Shown here: piece after piece, positions 33,982 to 43,941 of the stretch | Layout of the letters: each line of letters starts with the position of its first letter | Position numbering within the stretch: the first letter of the stretch is position 1 | Assembly: GCF_016406085.1 (NCBI RefSeq) | Contig: NZ_JAEHFJ010000003.1 | Coordinates: 560,288-624,287 of the forward strand | From: Aureibaculum flavum | Lineage (GTDB): Bacteria > Bacteroidota > Bacteroidia > Flavobacteriales > Flavobacteriaceae | Length of the DNA stretch: 64,000 bases | Direction of reading: 5' to 3' | Position numbers and translations under genes: made by a program | Notes under the pieces: generated by a model | The model's input: the letters and a program-made list of their open reading frames with translations, nothing else | Database searches by the model: none | What the model was told of the DNA's origin: nothing

Positions 33982-35343
33982 TTAATATGCTTTTTCTTCT
34001 CCTTTAAAAACATTTAATATTGTTTGCATTATTATTTTAATATCTAGTAAAAATGACCAATTTTCAATATAGAAAATATCTAATCTAATTCTATTTTTTA
34101 TATCTGATTTTTTTCGGACCTCACCTCTATATCCGCTAACTTGAGCTAAGCCAGTAATACCTGGTTTAACAGAAAATCGTTGAACATAACTGTCTATTTC
34201 CTTTTGATATGCTATTGATAAACTGCTCATATGAGGTCTTGGTCCAACGACACTCATCTCACCTTTTAACACATTGAAAAATTGAGGAAGCTCGTCGATA
34301 CTAGTTTTTCTTAAAAAAAAACCGCTACGTGTTACCCGAGAGTCATTTTTAGTAGCATGAATTTTATCAGAAAAATTATTTATTTTCATTGACCTAAATT
34401 TATAACAAACAAATTGCTCTCCTTCCTTACCTTCTCTTTCTTGTTTGAAAAATAATGGACCTTTAGATTCTAATTTTACTATTATCCATAACAGTGGTGT
34501 TAACCATGACATAACTAAAATAATGATTAAAAAAGAAAAAATAATATCAAAAGTTCTTTTTATATACCGATTGTCAAGAATTTCGAAAGGCAATTTCTTA
34601 ACATTTAAAACAAGTAGATTGTCATAATATTCAGCTCCTAAACTTTTGCTATATAATTCATTGGAGTCTGGTATTAATTTTATGATAATATTATTTCTAG
34701 TAGCAAATTTGGTAAACTCTTTGACTTCATGCCTATTTAAGTTAGAAAGTGTGCAGTAAATCTGATCAATATTATTTGTGAGTATATAATTGAAGCTATC
34801 ATTTAACTTGCCTAAATAAGCTTCCTTTTTATAATTTTTATCCGAAAAGAAACCCATATATCGATATCCTAAACTTGATTTTTTGTTGAATAATTCAATT
34901 ACCCTTTTCGAGGTGTCGTCAAAACCAATAATGACAATCCTTCTATAATTTTTTCCTCTTAATCGATATTTTTTTAGGGTATAAAATGAAATAAGTTTAA
35001 ATAAGCTTATGCTTCCAATAATTGTTGAAAGGACTAAAAGTTGATTATGAACAACTACCCCTTCTTTAAAAACGCCGAAATAGGTAAAATAACCCAAAAA
35101 GAATAAGGCAAACTGAATAAATAATAACTTAAACACTCGAAATGTCTTGGTAAAACGAAAGACTTGGTAAAAGTTAGTGTTAAAGGCAATAATTAACCAA
35201 AAAAGTATGATGTATGTAAGAAAATAAGGATTGAAAAATTCAGGGTCAGATATATAGAAAACTACGCCAATGATAATGAGTATATCAATCAAGACGAATA
35301 GAGGTCGTATTAAATATGAATATCTATATTTTCTTAATGGCAT
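33982..35343 (-). CDS. WcaJ-type undecaprenyl-phosphate sugar phosphotransferase
   Basis: 453 residues. Four N-terminal membrane helices (about 10-130), a Rossmann-like cytoplasmic segment (RRIVIIGFDDTSKRVIELF), another helix near 265-290, and the C-terminal bacterial sugar transferase domain with KRTFDIIFSF, GPLFFKQEREG, CYKFRSMKIN, DELPQFFNVLKGEMSVVGPRPH and PGITGLAQVSGYRG. It moves a sugar-1-phosphate from a nucleotide sugar to undecaprenyl phosphate, starting the repeat unit. It starts at the base where the upstream GT4 gene ends. Confidence 0.92.
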   Translation of the reverse strand: MPLRKYRYSYLIRPLFVLIDILIIIGVVFYISDPEFFNPYFLTYIILFWLIIAFNTNFYQVFRFTKTFRVFKLLFIQFALFFLGYFTYFGVFKEGVVVHNQLLVLSTIIGSISLFKLISFYTLKKYRLRGKNYRRIVIIGFDDTSKRVIELFNKKSSLGYRYMGFFSDKNYKKEAYLGKLNDSFNYILTNNIDQIYCTLSNLNRHEVKEFTKFATRNNIIIKLIPDSNELYSKSLGAEYYDNLLVLNVKKLPFEILDNRYIKRTFDIIFSFLIIILVMSWLTPLLWIIVKLESKGPLFFKQEREGKEGEQFVCYKFRSMKINNFSDKIHATKNDSRVTRSGFFLRKTSIDELPQFFNVLKGEMSVVGPRPHMSSLSIAYQKEIDSYVQRFSVKPGITGLAQVSGYRGEVRKKSDIKNRIRLDIFYIENWSFLLDIKIIMQTILNVFKGEEKAY

Positions 35344-36458
35344 TATTTCTTTTCGAATTTTTTTATTTGTTTTTTGATATTAGATATAAATATTTCTTCG
35401 CTAAATTTTTTTGCATGATTTCTAATCCAAATCGAATTAAAGTTTTCAAGCTCTTTTTCAAAAAAATCTATAGTTTTTTCTATTGCTTCTATATTTTGAT
35501 TGTCAAAAAATAGACCTGATGATTCTTTTATGTTACTTCTATTTTCAATTATTGTTTCTAAAGCACCCCCTTTTTTAAAGGCAATTACCGGAATTCCGTA
35601 AGCCATTACCTCCAACGGAATCATTCCAAAATCTTCTTCTCCAGGAAATAATAATGCTTTTGATCGTGCGAAGAAGTATTCAATTTCTTCCCAAGCGAGA
35701 TTTCCCTTAAATATTATATTTTTATTAGCTTTTTTTTCCAACTTTAACTTTTCAGAACCGTCGCCAATAATTACTAATTGTTTTCCATTTTTGTTAAAAA
35801 GATCAATCAGTAAATCTATTCTCTTATAAGGTGTTATAGCACCAAAACTTAAAAATATATCTTTTTCAGTATCTGTAGGTAATGGTTTTGTAAATAAATC
35901 ATCTGCAATTGGAGGATAAACGACTTCAGAATCCTTTTGATAGTATTTTTTTACACGATTAGCTACGTTTTTTGAATTTGACAAATACAAATTTACGTTA
36001 TCTATTGTTGATTTATCATAGTTTTTAAGCCTATTAAGAAAAAAACTCAATAATGGTCTAAGTATTGGACTAACTGCATTAACATAGGTTTCTTTATGGC
36101 TCCAACAATAACGCATTGGAGAGTGAATGTAACATATATGAGGAGTGTTGTTGCCGATATGAATACCTTTAGCAGGTCCTGATTCAGAAGAAATTATTAA
36201 ATCATATTTTTTTTTGAGTTTTAGAGATTTAATACCCAAAGGGTACAAGGGAAATACTTTTTGATATCGTTTTTTTAAAATAGGAGTGTTTAAGATAGAG
36301 GTATATATGGTTTGATTATCTAAAGAATTACCATATTTACTTTTATCGTAAAATAAAGTATATATATCAGCATTTGGATAAATTTTTAAAAGTGATTCTA
36401 CCACTTTTTCACCACCTCGGCGTGTAACAAACCAATAATGTATAATGGCTACTTTCAT
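35343..36458 (-). CDS. GT4 family glycosyltransferase
   Basis: 371 residues of GT-B fold. The N-terminal IIHYWFVTRRGGEKVVESLL is the typical acceptor-side Gly loop, and the C-terminal half has FLSFGAITPYKRIDLLIDLF, LVIIGDGSEKLKLEK and the donor-binding LFPGEEDFGMIPLEVMAYGIPVIA with the EX7E glutamates. Sugar specificity is unknown. It overlaps both neighbours by one base, showing tight coupling inside the polysaccharide operon. Confidence 0.9.
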   Translation of the reverse strand: MKVAIIHYWFVTRRGGEKVVESLLKIYPNADIYTLFYDKSKYGNSLDNQTIYTSILNTPILKKRYQKVFPLYPLGIKSLKLKKKYDLIISSESGPAKGIHIGNNTPHICYIHSPMRYCWSHKETYVNAVSPILRPLLSFFLNRLKNYDKSTIDNVNLYLSNSKNVANRVKKYYQKDSEVVYPPIADDLFTKPLPTDTEKDIFLSFGAITPYKRIDLLIDLFNKNGKQLVIIGDGSEKLKLEKKANKNIIFKGNLAWEEIEYFFARSKALLFPGEEDFGMIPLEVMAYGIPVIAFKKGGALETIIENRSNIKESSGLFFDNQNIEAIEKTIDFFEKELENFNSIWIRNHAKKFSEEIFISNIKKQIKKFEKK

Positions 36459-37699
36459 TAGCTGATTTTATCAATTTTTCTGAAGGTGCTTTGGGTATAA
36501 AAGAGCAATGAAAAGAAAACAAAAAAGACTAAACCAACTTGTCTTTGTAAGTACGATTCTGTTAAACTTGAAATCATAAAAACAATTAAAAACCACATAA
36601 AATAATAATTATTTGACGTAAATGCAGTTTTAATAAGGCTTCCTAATATTATTAAATAGATACTAATACCAATAATACCATATCTGAGTACTATCTCTAA
36701 GTAATCATTATGTGCGTTATGTTTATTAATATATGACTCACTCATTATTGGTCTTTCTTTTTGTAATAAATCGATACCGCCATCAGCTCCAACACCCCAA
36801 ATGAAATTCGATGAAATTACTTTAACAACACTTTTCCAATTTACTTCTCTAACTGGATCTTTTTTTGTAATAATTTTTTGTGCTCTATAAACAATATTTT
36901 CAGAACCTCTAATTCGCTTCTGATCATCAAGATGTTTCAATAAAATAAAAGAAGAAGTTATCCCTATAATAACTAGAATAGAACCAACTAATTTTGTCTT
37001 TTTTGAATTTTCACTGTATAAAAATTGAACTATAAAAAATAAAATTAAAATTAAAATAGCCATAATGCCAGATAACAAAAACAAAGATAAAATTAAAATA
37101 GCCATTAGTGAATACCTTATAAAAATGTTACTTTTTTTTCTAAAGGGAATTTTTATTTTATAGCTGCATATTATTAGAAAAACAACTAATAAAGCCAAAT
37201 ATGGTACATGAATTTCATAAATACTGTTTCTTATAAAATTTTCTCTAATAACATTACTCCAATCCATACTTTCAAATATAGATTTTCTAATAATATTAAA
37301 ATAAGAACTAATTAAGTTTAAGAGTACGGCAATAAGAAGACCTAAATAGGCGATTTTTATTTCATTTTCGTCGATTTTATTTTTTAGATTAACAAAAGTA
37401 ATGGGTATTATAAGAAATAAGATATTACTAGTAACTACCTTTATTGCTAAATCCTTATTATCGGAATAGTAAATTGAAATAGTCTGTACTATAAAAAAAA
37501 GCAAGTAAAAAAGATAAACTTTTTTATTACTTATGCATATTAAAAAATAATCCTTTTTAAAATAAATAAAAGAGTATAAAAATAAAGCGGCCAATGAAAT
37601 GCTATTAAAAGCAAAAGAAAATGGCAAACTAAATGCAACTAAAAAAAGTAACAACCTTAATCCTTTGTCACTTTTATTTCGATCTAAAATATCCTTCAT
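36458..37699 (-). CDS. O-antigen ligase/polymerase-like membrane protein
   Basis: 413 residues with about eleven membrane helices and one large periplasmic loop (about 265-315). The loop contains WKSVVKVISSNFIWGVGADGG and then KHNAHNDYLEIVLRYGIIG, which is the Wzy_C/WaaL signature with its conserved His (HNDYL). It is either the O-antigen ligase or the polymerase; a second protein of this kind is at 38520. The HNxxL-type motif makes this one the more ligase-like. It overlaps the GT2 gene upstream by 26 bases. Confidence 0.85.
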   Translation of the reverse strand: MKDILDRNKSDKGLRLLLFLVAFSLPFSFAFNSISLAALFLYSFIYFKKDYFLICISNKKVYLFYLLFFIVQTISIYYSDNKDLAIKVVTSNILFLIIPITFVNLKNKIDENEIKIAYLGLLIAVLLNLISSYFNIIRKSIFESMDWSNVIRENFIRNSIYEIHVPYLALLVVFLIICSYKIKIPFRKKSNIFIRYSLMAILILSLFLLSGIMAILILILFFIVQFLYSENSKKTKLVGSILVIIGITSSFILLKHLDDQKRIRGSENIVYRAQKIITKKDPVREVNWKSVVKVISSNFIWGVGADGGIDLLQKERPIMSESYINKHNAHNDYLEIVLRYGIIGISIYLIILGSLIKTAFTSNNYYFMWFLIVFMISSLTESYLQRQVGLVFFVFFSLLFYTQSTFRKIDKIS

Positions 37700-38519
37700 A
37701 GCGTCCTTTAAAACCTTCTTTAAAGTATAAAAACATGAACCTGTTAAAAAAAACTAAGCCTTTTAGCATTCCAATAATATAGATAAATAAATAATATAAA
37801 ATTGCCCTTTTGCCAAAATTGTGCTTTTTCAAGAAATACCCTCTTCCTTTTCCATACTGATAACTTCTAATAGTCGTTTTCAGATTATATTTTTTTACGG
37901 GGTTAGGGTGAAATATATAAAATTGTGGACAATAATTAAACCTTAAACCTTCTTTAATTAATCTTAAAATAAAATCAGGCCCTTCATCTGACCAATACGG
38001 TGAATTTGGAGAGCCAACTCCCATTTCAGGATCAAATAAAACATTTTTTATTTTATTTTTTCTAACGATAATACCAAATTCCACAACTGTTTTTAGAATG
38101 TTTTTTCTATGAATAGGTTGAGATTTTGAAGACATTAATATTGAAATAGCCTTGCCATCAAATCGATCTTTTGAAGTAGTAACAATTCCATCAAAACTAT
38201 TATTTTTAAAATAGTTATAAATATCTTCCAAAAACGTAATATTAAATTCACAATCATCATCTGGAAATGATAATAATTCTCCTTTGGCTTTTTTAATACC
38301 TATATTTCTGGCGTTAGAAGCACCTTTAATATCAGATTTAATATGTTTTAAAGATAATAACTCAAAATACTTCCTAAGCTTTTCATCTAAAATAGCTTCT
38401 TCATTTTGATCTATTAATAAAACCTCAAAATCTTTAAATGATTGATTTGTTAGAGAATCTAACATTAATAAAGGTTCTTTTATTCTATTTAAAGTAGAGA
38501 TTATGATTGAAAATTTCAT
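37674..38519 (-). CDS. GT2 family glycosyltransferase
   Basis: 281 residues of GT-A fold with KFSIIISTLNRIKEPLLML, VLLIDQNEEA, GASNARNIGIKKAKGELLSFPDDDCEF (in parts), where the DDD is the metal/nucleotide-binding DxD. A hydrophobic C-terminal stretch (about 235-265, ILYYLFIYIIGMLKGLVFF) suggests membrane association. The specificity is unknown. It begins directly after the membrane protein gene at 38520 and overlaps the ligase-like gene by 26 bases. Confidence 0.87.
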   Translation of the reverse strand: MKFSIIISTLNRIKEPLLMLDSLTNQSFKDFEVLLIDQNEEAILDEKLRKYFELLSLKHIKSDIKGASNARNIGIKKAKGELLSFPDDDCEFNITFLEDIYNYFKNNSFDGIVTTSKDRFDGKAISILMSSKSQPIHRKNILKTVVEFGIIVRKNKIKNVLFDPEMGVGSPNSPYWSDEGPDFILRLIKEGLRFNYCPQFYIFHPNPVKKYNLKTTIRSYQYGKGRGYFLKKHNFGKRAILYYLFIYIIGMLKGLVFFNRFMFLYFKEGFKGRYEGYFRSK

Positions 38520-39857
38520 TTATAAAGATTCTTTATTTAACTCTAATGACCCTATAGAAACAGCAAGTCCTATATATAACCAAAAGTATTGTGAATGGTA
38601 AATAAATCCAGAAAGTTGAGAAACAATTAAAATCAATATAAAACTTTCAATTGCTGCTTTAAAAAGTGGCCTAATATTTTTATCTGCTTTTTTAATTTTA
38701 ACATGTAGTTTTATATAGATATTGTACAATAGAATTAGAAAAGGAATTGCTCCTAATAATCCAAAGTTAACAAGTAAATTAATTATAAAATCATAGGTTG
38801 GAAAAACACCCCAACCCAATCCTAAAATTGGATAATCTAAAAAATAGAAGACACCATAGTGAACTGTTTTAAATCGTTCTATACCCGAATATGTTCCAGA
38901 AATATTAATTAAATATTTAATTGAAAATATAAAAAAGGTCAATACCAATATCGAATAGAGACTAACCAAAAAATATTTACTTTTAAGTGTAAATAACCGC
39001 ATACTATTTTTTAATAATAAACCAATTATAATAAAAAAACCTAATACTCCTGTTGTAGTAATGGCTAACGGTAACGTGATAACTGATAGGAGGTACATTC
39101 TTTTATGAAAAGTTTTGTCAAAAATAAAGGTTTTATTTTGTTGTGAAAACCAATAAAAGTAGGGGGTTATTGGAATTAAGATTTGGGCAAAATAAGATGC
39201 TTCCATAGTAACACTTGACATTCTAGGGTATCCATTAAAATCCTGAATACCAAACTCATTCATCCCAATCTGATTAAAAAATTGAGGGTAAGGAATTCCT
39301 AAAAAGTAAGTTAAGTCTCCAAGCCATCCCCAAAAAATCATAAATGTTATACCGGCTAATAATAATTTTAAAACCTTTTTTAAGTCTGAAATTGTTTTAT
39401 AAGTATCACTTACAATAATAACAACTAGCAGTCCAATTAAAAAATAGATGGTTTGTGTTACCCACTGCATACTCGGATATAGAGCTTCTTCTTTGGCCCA
39501 ATAGATACTTTCTTTATATCTATCTAGAACCATATATTTCCCATCAATTATATATGGCATTATTTGTGAAAATATTGCAATAATACCTAACACGATTAAC
39601 CAATTTATTATGTTTTTTTTACTTTTTGAAATTGTAAATTTTGATTGCAAAGATTTATTTACAAAATAAGATATGGCTGCAAAAGCAAATAAAATGAAAG
39701 GTAAATTGATTGCCGTAGAATCATGTGTAGAAAATACCACTGTAGCATTAAAAGGAATAAAAAAGACAAAAGCATCTATATATTTAAATTCCTTTTTAAA
39801 TATTACGATAAAAGTAATTACAACTAAAATAATAAATACAAACCAATTAATACTCAT
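38520..39857 (-). CDS. Wzy-like O-antigen polymerase candidate
   Basis: 445 residues with about twelve membrane helices and a broad loop between helices near 315-350 (NISGTYSGIERFKTVHYG, FYFLDYPILGLGWGVFPTYD). The motif YPILGLGWGVFP is typical of Wzy/WaaL family central loops. As the ligase-like protein at 36458 has the HND motif, this one is the better candidate for the polymerase that joins repeat units. That split of roles is inferred. It sits between two GT2 genes, with gaps of 0 and 3 bases. Confidence 0.75.
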   Translation of the reverse strand: MSINWFVFIILVVITFIVIFKKEFKYIDAFVFFIPFNATVVFSTHDSTAINLPFILFAFAAISYFVNKSLQSKFTISKSKKNIINWLIVLGIIAIFSQIMPYIIDGKYMVLDRYKESIYWAKEEALYPSMQWVTQTIYFLIGLLVVIIVSDTYKTISDLKKVLKLLLAGITFMIFWGWLGDLTYFLGIPYPQFFNQIGMNEFGIQDFNGYPRMSSVTMEASYFAQILIPITPYFYWFSQQNKTFIFDKTFHKRMYLLSVITLPLAITTTGVLGFFIIIGLLLKNSMRLFTLKSKYFLVSLYSILVLTFFIFSIKYLINISGTYSGIERFKTVHYGVFYFLDYPILGLGWGVFPTYDFIINLLVNFGLLGAIPFLILLYNIYIKLHVKIKKADKNIRPLFKAAIESFILILIVSQLSGFIYHSQYFWLYIGLAVSIGSLELNKESL

Positions 39858-39860
39858 ATA

Positions 39861-40727
39861 TCAAATGCTCCATCGCTTTTTTTTTCCTAAAAATATTTTT
39901 CTATAATAATCTGCCATCTTTTTAGCAAAATTATCGCCAAAAATTGAACTTATCATGATAAGTCCTCTCACTCTAATTTCCCACAAAAACAATTCTCTAG
40001 AAAATGTTAAAATACCATTTAATTTTCTTGCCTTATGATTCTCTTTAACTATCGTTAATCTATTATTTAGACTTCCGCTGACTCCTCCTTCTCTCATCAC
40101 TATAAGTGATGTATCAACAAAGAACGCGTTATTGTTTGGGTCTTTTAGTTCCCTCAATAGAAATTCGTAGTCTCCAGCAATTTTAAAAGACTCATTAAAG
40201 GTGCCATGTTGTTTAAATAATTCTTTATGATGAAAGCATCCGCTATGGCCAATATTCATAGTATAAGTAAATCTACTTTTCTGCAAAGGCCATGGTTTTC
40301 CAGCAATTTCTACTAATTGATTTTTAAATGTTACATGTTCAATTTTACCATAAACATATTTATAATTTTGCTCTATTGATTGATTTAAATATGGAATCAT
40401 TTCTTCAAAAACCATATTATTTTTGAAATAATCATCTGCTCCAATAAAAACGACCCATTCACCATGAATCATTTTTAATGCTTTATTCCAGGCACAGTAA
40501 ATACCATTGTCAGGTTCGCTTAGGTATTTGTATCTTATTTTTCTGTCACTAAATTTCTGTTCATAAGCTTCAATTAAATCTAATGTTTTATCTTTTGAAT
40601 TTCCGTCAACTATGATAAATTCAAAATTAGTATAAGTTTGATTTAAAATAGATTGTATAGTATCTTTTATAGTACTCTCATTATTATATGATGCCGTAAT
40701 TATTGAAATTAGAGGTTTATTATTCAT
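39861..40727 (-). CDS. GT2 family glycosyltransferase
   Basis: 288 residues, GT-A fold. The N-terminus KPLISIITASYNNESTIKDT, FEFIIVDGNSKDKTLDLI, EPDNGIYCAWNKALKM and VVFIGADDYF (with the DD metal site) are characteristic of WfgS/PgaC-like side-chain transferases. The sugar is unknown. Just upstream is a 53-codon stump that matches the first 46 or so residues of this protein, evidence of a past duplication or gene replacement. Confidence 0.88.
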   Translation of the reverse strand: MNNKPLISIITASYNNESTIKDTIQSILNQTYTNFEFIIVDGNSKDKTLDLIEAYEQKFSDRKIRYKYLSEPDNGIYCAWNKALKMIHGEWVVFIGADDYFKNNMVFEEMIPYLNQSIEQNYKYVYGKIEHVTFKNQLVEIAGKPWPLQKSRFTYTMNIGHSGCFHHKELFKQHGTFNESFKIAGDYEFLLRELKDPNNNAFFVDTSLIVMREGGVSGSLNNRLTIVKENHKARKLNGILTFSRELFLWEIRVRGLIMISSIFGDNFAKKMADYYRKIFLGKKKRWSI

Positions 40728-40783
40728 TATGACTTGATTAAAAATTTAAGTATAGTTTTTTTATACTATATATTTTCTAAGGT

Positions 40784-40945
40784 TTAATGTATTGTCTTTA
40801 GTCTTCCATCAATTAAAGCATATTCAATATTAGGATAACTTTGATTTAAAACAGATTCAATAGTATCTCTGATTGTTTTTTTACTATTATAAGACCCAGT
40901 AATAATTGAAACTAATGGTTTAATATTTATATCTGTTTCCTCCAT
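40784..40945 (-). pseudogene. Truncated GT2 glycosyltransferase stump
   Basis: A 53-codon frame from ATG 40945 to TAA 40784. Its residues 9-46 ([19 protein letters not shown], then [20 protein letters not shown]) align with the start of the neighbouring GT2 protein, also clearly at the DNA level, and then break off at the point where GNSKDKT would follow. The metal-binding and acceptor domains are missing, so it cannot be active. It marks a recombination end point in the polysaccharide locus between a complete GT2 gene and an FkbM methyltransferase gene. Confidence 0.75.
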
Positions 40946-40975
40946 GATTTAATCCGTAGTGTGTTTGTTTAAGTA

Positions 40976-41662
40976 TTAATTCATTCTTTTATAAACAATA
41001 TCATAATAACTTCCGCCATTTATACTTTCTACAAATTTTGATCGGTGATTTTCTTGAAAATTTTGTTTTTTCATAAACTCAGTAACCTGAATAAGTGTAC
41101 AACAATCTTTATAAGATTCAAAATCGGCCACTTCAACAACGATATACTTAAAATGCTTTAATATAGAAGTACTTCCACTTAAAACTAGTAATTCTGACCC
41201 TTGAGTGTCTAAAACTAATGCCTGATAATTGTTAATATTTATTTTTTCATTTTCAATTAACTTCTCTAATGTTGTGCTTTTTAATAAAATGGTTTCTTTG
41301 TAAAAAACATCTGGCCAAATATCTTTATGCTCTTTTAATTTTAAAATAGAAGATGAGGCTCCTTCGTTATTTGCAATATTAAATTTATATTCCTTATTAT
41401 TTTTATTTGTAATAAGAGCTTTTATAGCTTTTTGATTTTCATAACTTTTAATATTTTCTTTTAATTTTTCGTAGACTTTAGGTATTGGTTCAACCCACAC
41501 TACTTTCAAATTATGTGTTCGGTATAAATCTCTTTCTTGACCTGTATTGGCTCCAATATGAATTACACCAGTAACATGTTTTAAGAATTTATTAGTACCT
41601 CTGCCCAATACATTATTTATTTTTCTTATAACTTTAGTCGAAATACTTGATATTTTTATCAT
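40976..41662 (-). CDS. FkbM family methyltransferase
   Basis: 228 residues of class I SAM-dependent methyltransferase, FkbM type. GVIHIGANTGQERDLYRTH is the SAM-binding loop, LKVVWVEPIPKVYEKL the acidic strand, and YQALVLDTQGSELLVLSG the FkbM-specific DxQGxE segment. It probably O-methylates a sugar or other hydroxyl on the polysaccharide; the site is unknown. It is one of two FkbM genes here, on either side of the flippase. Confidence 0.87.
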   Translation of the reverse strand: MIKISSISTKVIRKINNVLGRGTNKFLKHVTGVIHIGANTGQERDLYRTHNLKVVWVEPIPKVYEKLKENIKSYENQKAIKALITNKNNKEYKFNIANNEGASSSILKLKEHKDIWPDVFYKETILLKSTTLEKLIENEKININNYQALVLDTQGSELLVLSGSTSILKHFKYIVVEVADFESYKDCCTLIQVTEFMKKQNFQENHRSKFVESINGGSYYDIVYKRMN

Positions 41663-41719
41663 TTAAACAGAAATTTATATTAGAGTAACACGTTTCTTGA
41701 CTGTTCATTCTAATTACAA

Positions 41720-43021
41720 TCATACAATATTTTTTTTCCTTAAAATTGAAAATGCCTGAATAGGCATTGCAATTGCATAAATAGAAATACTGATAACTGT
41801 CGCAAGTATGATCCCACTATTACCCAAATCAAAATATTTTACAAAAATTATTGATAATGGAATATTAATAATAGCGGCGGAAATAGATACAATTAATTGA
41901 ATTTTAATCTTTCCAATACCATTTAGAAAGGTAATATAAATTTCGCCGAAAATTCTGACAATAACGAACAAACCCATAAAAAGTAATAATTTTGGATCAT
42001 AAAAAATGTCTTCCTTAATCCAAAGTGCTAAAATTTCAGGTCCGAGATATATTGTTAATGCAACGAATAAAATTAAAATTATGAACAAAACATTTAACCT
42101 AAGCATCGTTTTTTTAATCCATTTAAAGTCTTTTTTATGATAAGCGTCTGTGTACAAAGCCCATAAAGGAGCATGAATGATAGTGCTAACAATTAAAAAT
42201 AGCTGAAACAGTTTAAAAGCATTGTTATAAGAAGTTACTTCTGTTGGTCCTAATAGTATAATTACCAATAAATTATCAGTGGAAAGAATAATTAAAACAC
42301 AAATTTGGATAATAAAAAAACCTACACTAATCCTGCTAAGTTCTTTAATTTTTTGAAATTTAAAATTTTTAAATGAAAAAGTATATTCATTTTTATTTTT
42401 AAAGAATATATAAGTGAAAATAATGCAAATTAAAATATTAGATGCACCGTAAATAATTGTGGTTGTAATTAATGAAGATTTAGAATAGTGGAAAAATAAA
42501 TAAAGTAATAATAAAACCAATCCGTTATAAATCATCATTGAAAGTTCTACAATTGAAGATTTTTGCAATGCATAGAAAAACTGCTTATAAATGCTTAGAA
42601 TAAATATAATTACAAATGATATTAAAGTAATAAAAAATAGTGTTTTTATATACCATTCTTCAAGTGGAATGTTTAAAAGATTACCCAGATTTATAAAATA
42701 AATTAATAAACTTGAAATTAAAAAAAACACAATTGCAAGACAGGCTAAACATATATATGAGGTAGTAATATATTCATTAACTTCATTTTCTTTTTTTAGG
42801 AAAGCAATTGTTAATTTGTTTTTTAAACCATTATTTAATCCCAAGTCTAACAAGTAAATCCATCCAAATATTGAATATACTGTAATCCATATTCCATAGT
42901 TATCAACGCCTAAAGCATCTATTAATAATGGAACAGATAGGTAAACAAATAGAACCGAAATTAATTTAAAGAAAAAAATATAAGTAATATTTTTTTTTAA
43001 GATGCTGTTTTTTTCATCCAA
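41720..43021 (-). CDS. Wzx-like polysaccharide flippase
   Basis: 433 residues with about twelve membrane helices, matching the MATE/MVF-type polysaccharide transporters. The N-terminus LKKNITYIFFFKLISVLFVYLSVPLLIDALG and GVDNYGIWITVYSIFGWIYLLDLGLNNGL (in parts) are characteristic. It would turn undecaprenyl-linked repeat units over to the periplasmic face, before Wzy polymerisation. It is the only flippase in the locus, flanked by the two FkbM genes. Confidence 0.9.
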   Translation of the reverse strand: MDEKNSILKKNITYIFFFKLISVLFVYLSVPLLIDALGVDNYGIWITVYSIFGWIYLLDLGLNNGLKNKLTIAFLKKENEVNEYITTSYICLACLAIVFFLISSLLIYFINLGNLLNIPLEEWYIKTLFFITLISFVIIFILSIYKQFFYALQKSSIVELSMMIYNGLVLLLLYLFFHYSKSSLITTTIIYGASNILICIIFTYIFFKNKNEYTFSFKNFKFQKIKELSRISVGFFIIQICVLIILSTDNLLVIILLGPTEVTSYNNAFKLFQLFLIVSTIIHAPLWALYTDAYHKKDFKWIKKTMLRLNVLFIILILFVALTIYLGPEILALWIKEDIFYDPKLLLFMGLFVIVRIFGEIYITFLNGIGKIKIQLIVSISAAIINIPLSIIFVKYFDLGNSGIILATVISISIYAIAMPIQAFSILRKKNIV

Positions 43022-43050
43022 AATGAATCTAAATTTTTAGAAATTTAAAA

Positions 43051-43848
43051 TTATTTGTACCAAATATTAGGTAATACGATGCTCTTATTATTTGTATTAT
43101 CAAAATCCAGTTTGTTTGGGATTTCAATAGCATCACTGAGAATGGTTATACGATCTTTTCTTAGAAAAGTAAATTCGGCAATTCTAGGTATTCCTATACC
43201 TTTAAGAGTATCTATACCATATTGATTGTTCGGATGTATATGTACACACACATGTGTATCTAAGAGCTTTGTAAAAACGGCTTGGGCTATCCTAAAAAAC
43301 TCTTTGTTCCATAGTTTATTTAATTCATGAAATTCTATAACAATAATTCTAAACCTATTCATTAATTCGTCAGACATACCCAGTATAGAAGAATATTCGT
43401 GACCCTCAATATCCATTTGTAATAGTAAATCAGAGTTAGCCTTTGTATTTACAGAATTAACCCAGCTGTCCATTGTTATATAGTCATCATTATTGATTGG
43501 ACCAATAAATTTTTTCAGAAAATGATAATTATCTTGAGGAATTTCTAAATTAGGTCTATCTACTGACTTATCAGCTAAATAAATTTGCATCCCTATATTA
43601 TAACACTCTTGTTCAAAGTCACTTATTAAATCAACTCCTGGAGAAAAGCAAGCATCTATATTTTCTAAATCATTGGGTACTAAATATCCACCATCACCTT
43701 CAGGTCCCAGTCTAATGAGTTCAAAATTTGTTTTTTGTGGTTTTAAATTTTTAATGAAAGAATTTAACTCATTTTTACTAACTGAAAAACCTGCATTCAT
43801 TCCTGCAACACTAAATAGAAATTTAAAAATAGTATTTAATATTATCAT
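43051..43848 (-). CDS. FkbM-like methyltransferase, second
   Basis: 265 residues. IRLGPEGDGGYLVPNDL, CFSPGVDLISDFEQE and the acidic LLLQMDIEGHEYSSILG fit the divergent FkbM/Methyltransf_21-like group, with LVPNDLENIDACFSPGV near the SAM site and DIEGHE replacing DxQGxE. The N-terminal 25 residues are hydrophobic (LNTIFKFLFSVAGMNAGF) and may be a membrane anchor. Methylation of the glycan is inferred from context. It lies between the Wzz-like gene and the flippase. Confidence 0.72.
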   Translation of the reverse strand: MIILNTIFKFLFSVAGMNAGFSVSKNELNSFIKNLKPQKTNFELIRLGPEGDGGYLVPNDLENIDACFSPGVDLISDFEQECYNIGMQIYLADKSVDRPNLEIPQDNYHFLKKFIGPINNDDYITMDSWVNSVNTKANSDLLLQMDIEGHEYSSILGMSDELMNRFRIIVIEFHELNKLWNKEFFRIAQAVFTKLLDTHVCVHIHPNNQYGIDTLKGIGIPRIAEFTFLRKDRITILSDAIEIPNKLDFDNTNNKSIVLPNIWYK

Positions 43849-43906
43849 TTTAATAGATAGCCGATTTTGACCAATGTTGATTGTTTACTTTGTCTTGTCT
43901 GAGTAT

Positions 43907-43935
43907 GGTCTTATTTGAATTAAAGTTCAAAGACC
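43907..43935. repeat. Hairpin between Wzz-like and FkbM genes
   Basis: GGTC-TTA-TTTGAA pairs with TTCAAA-GACC around a 6-base loop, 6 bases after the Wzz-like stop codon on the minus strand. No T run follows, so it is not a standard terminator; it may trim or stabilise the mRNA 3' end and set the ratio between chain-length protein and downstream genes. Confidence 0.4.
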
Positions 43936-43941
43936 AAATAC

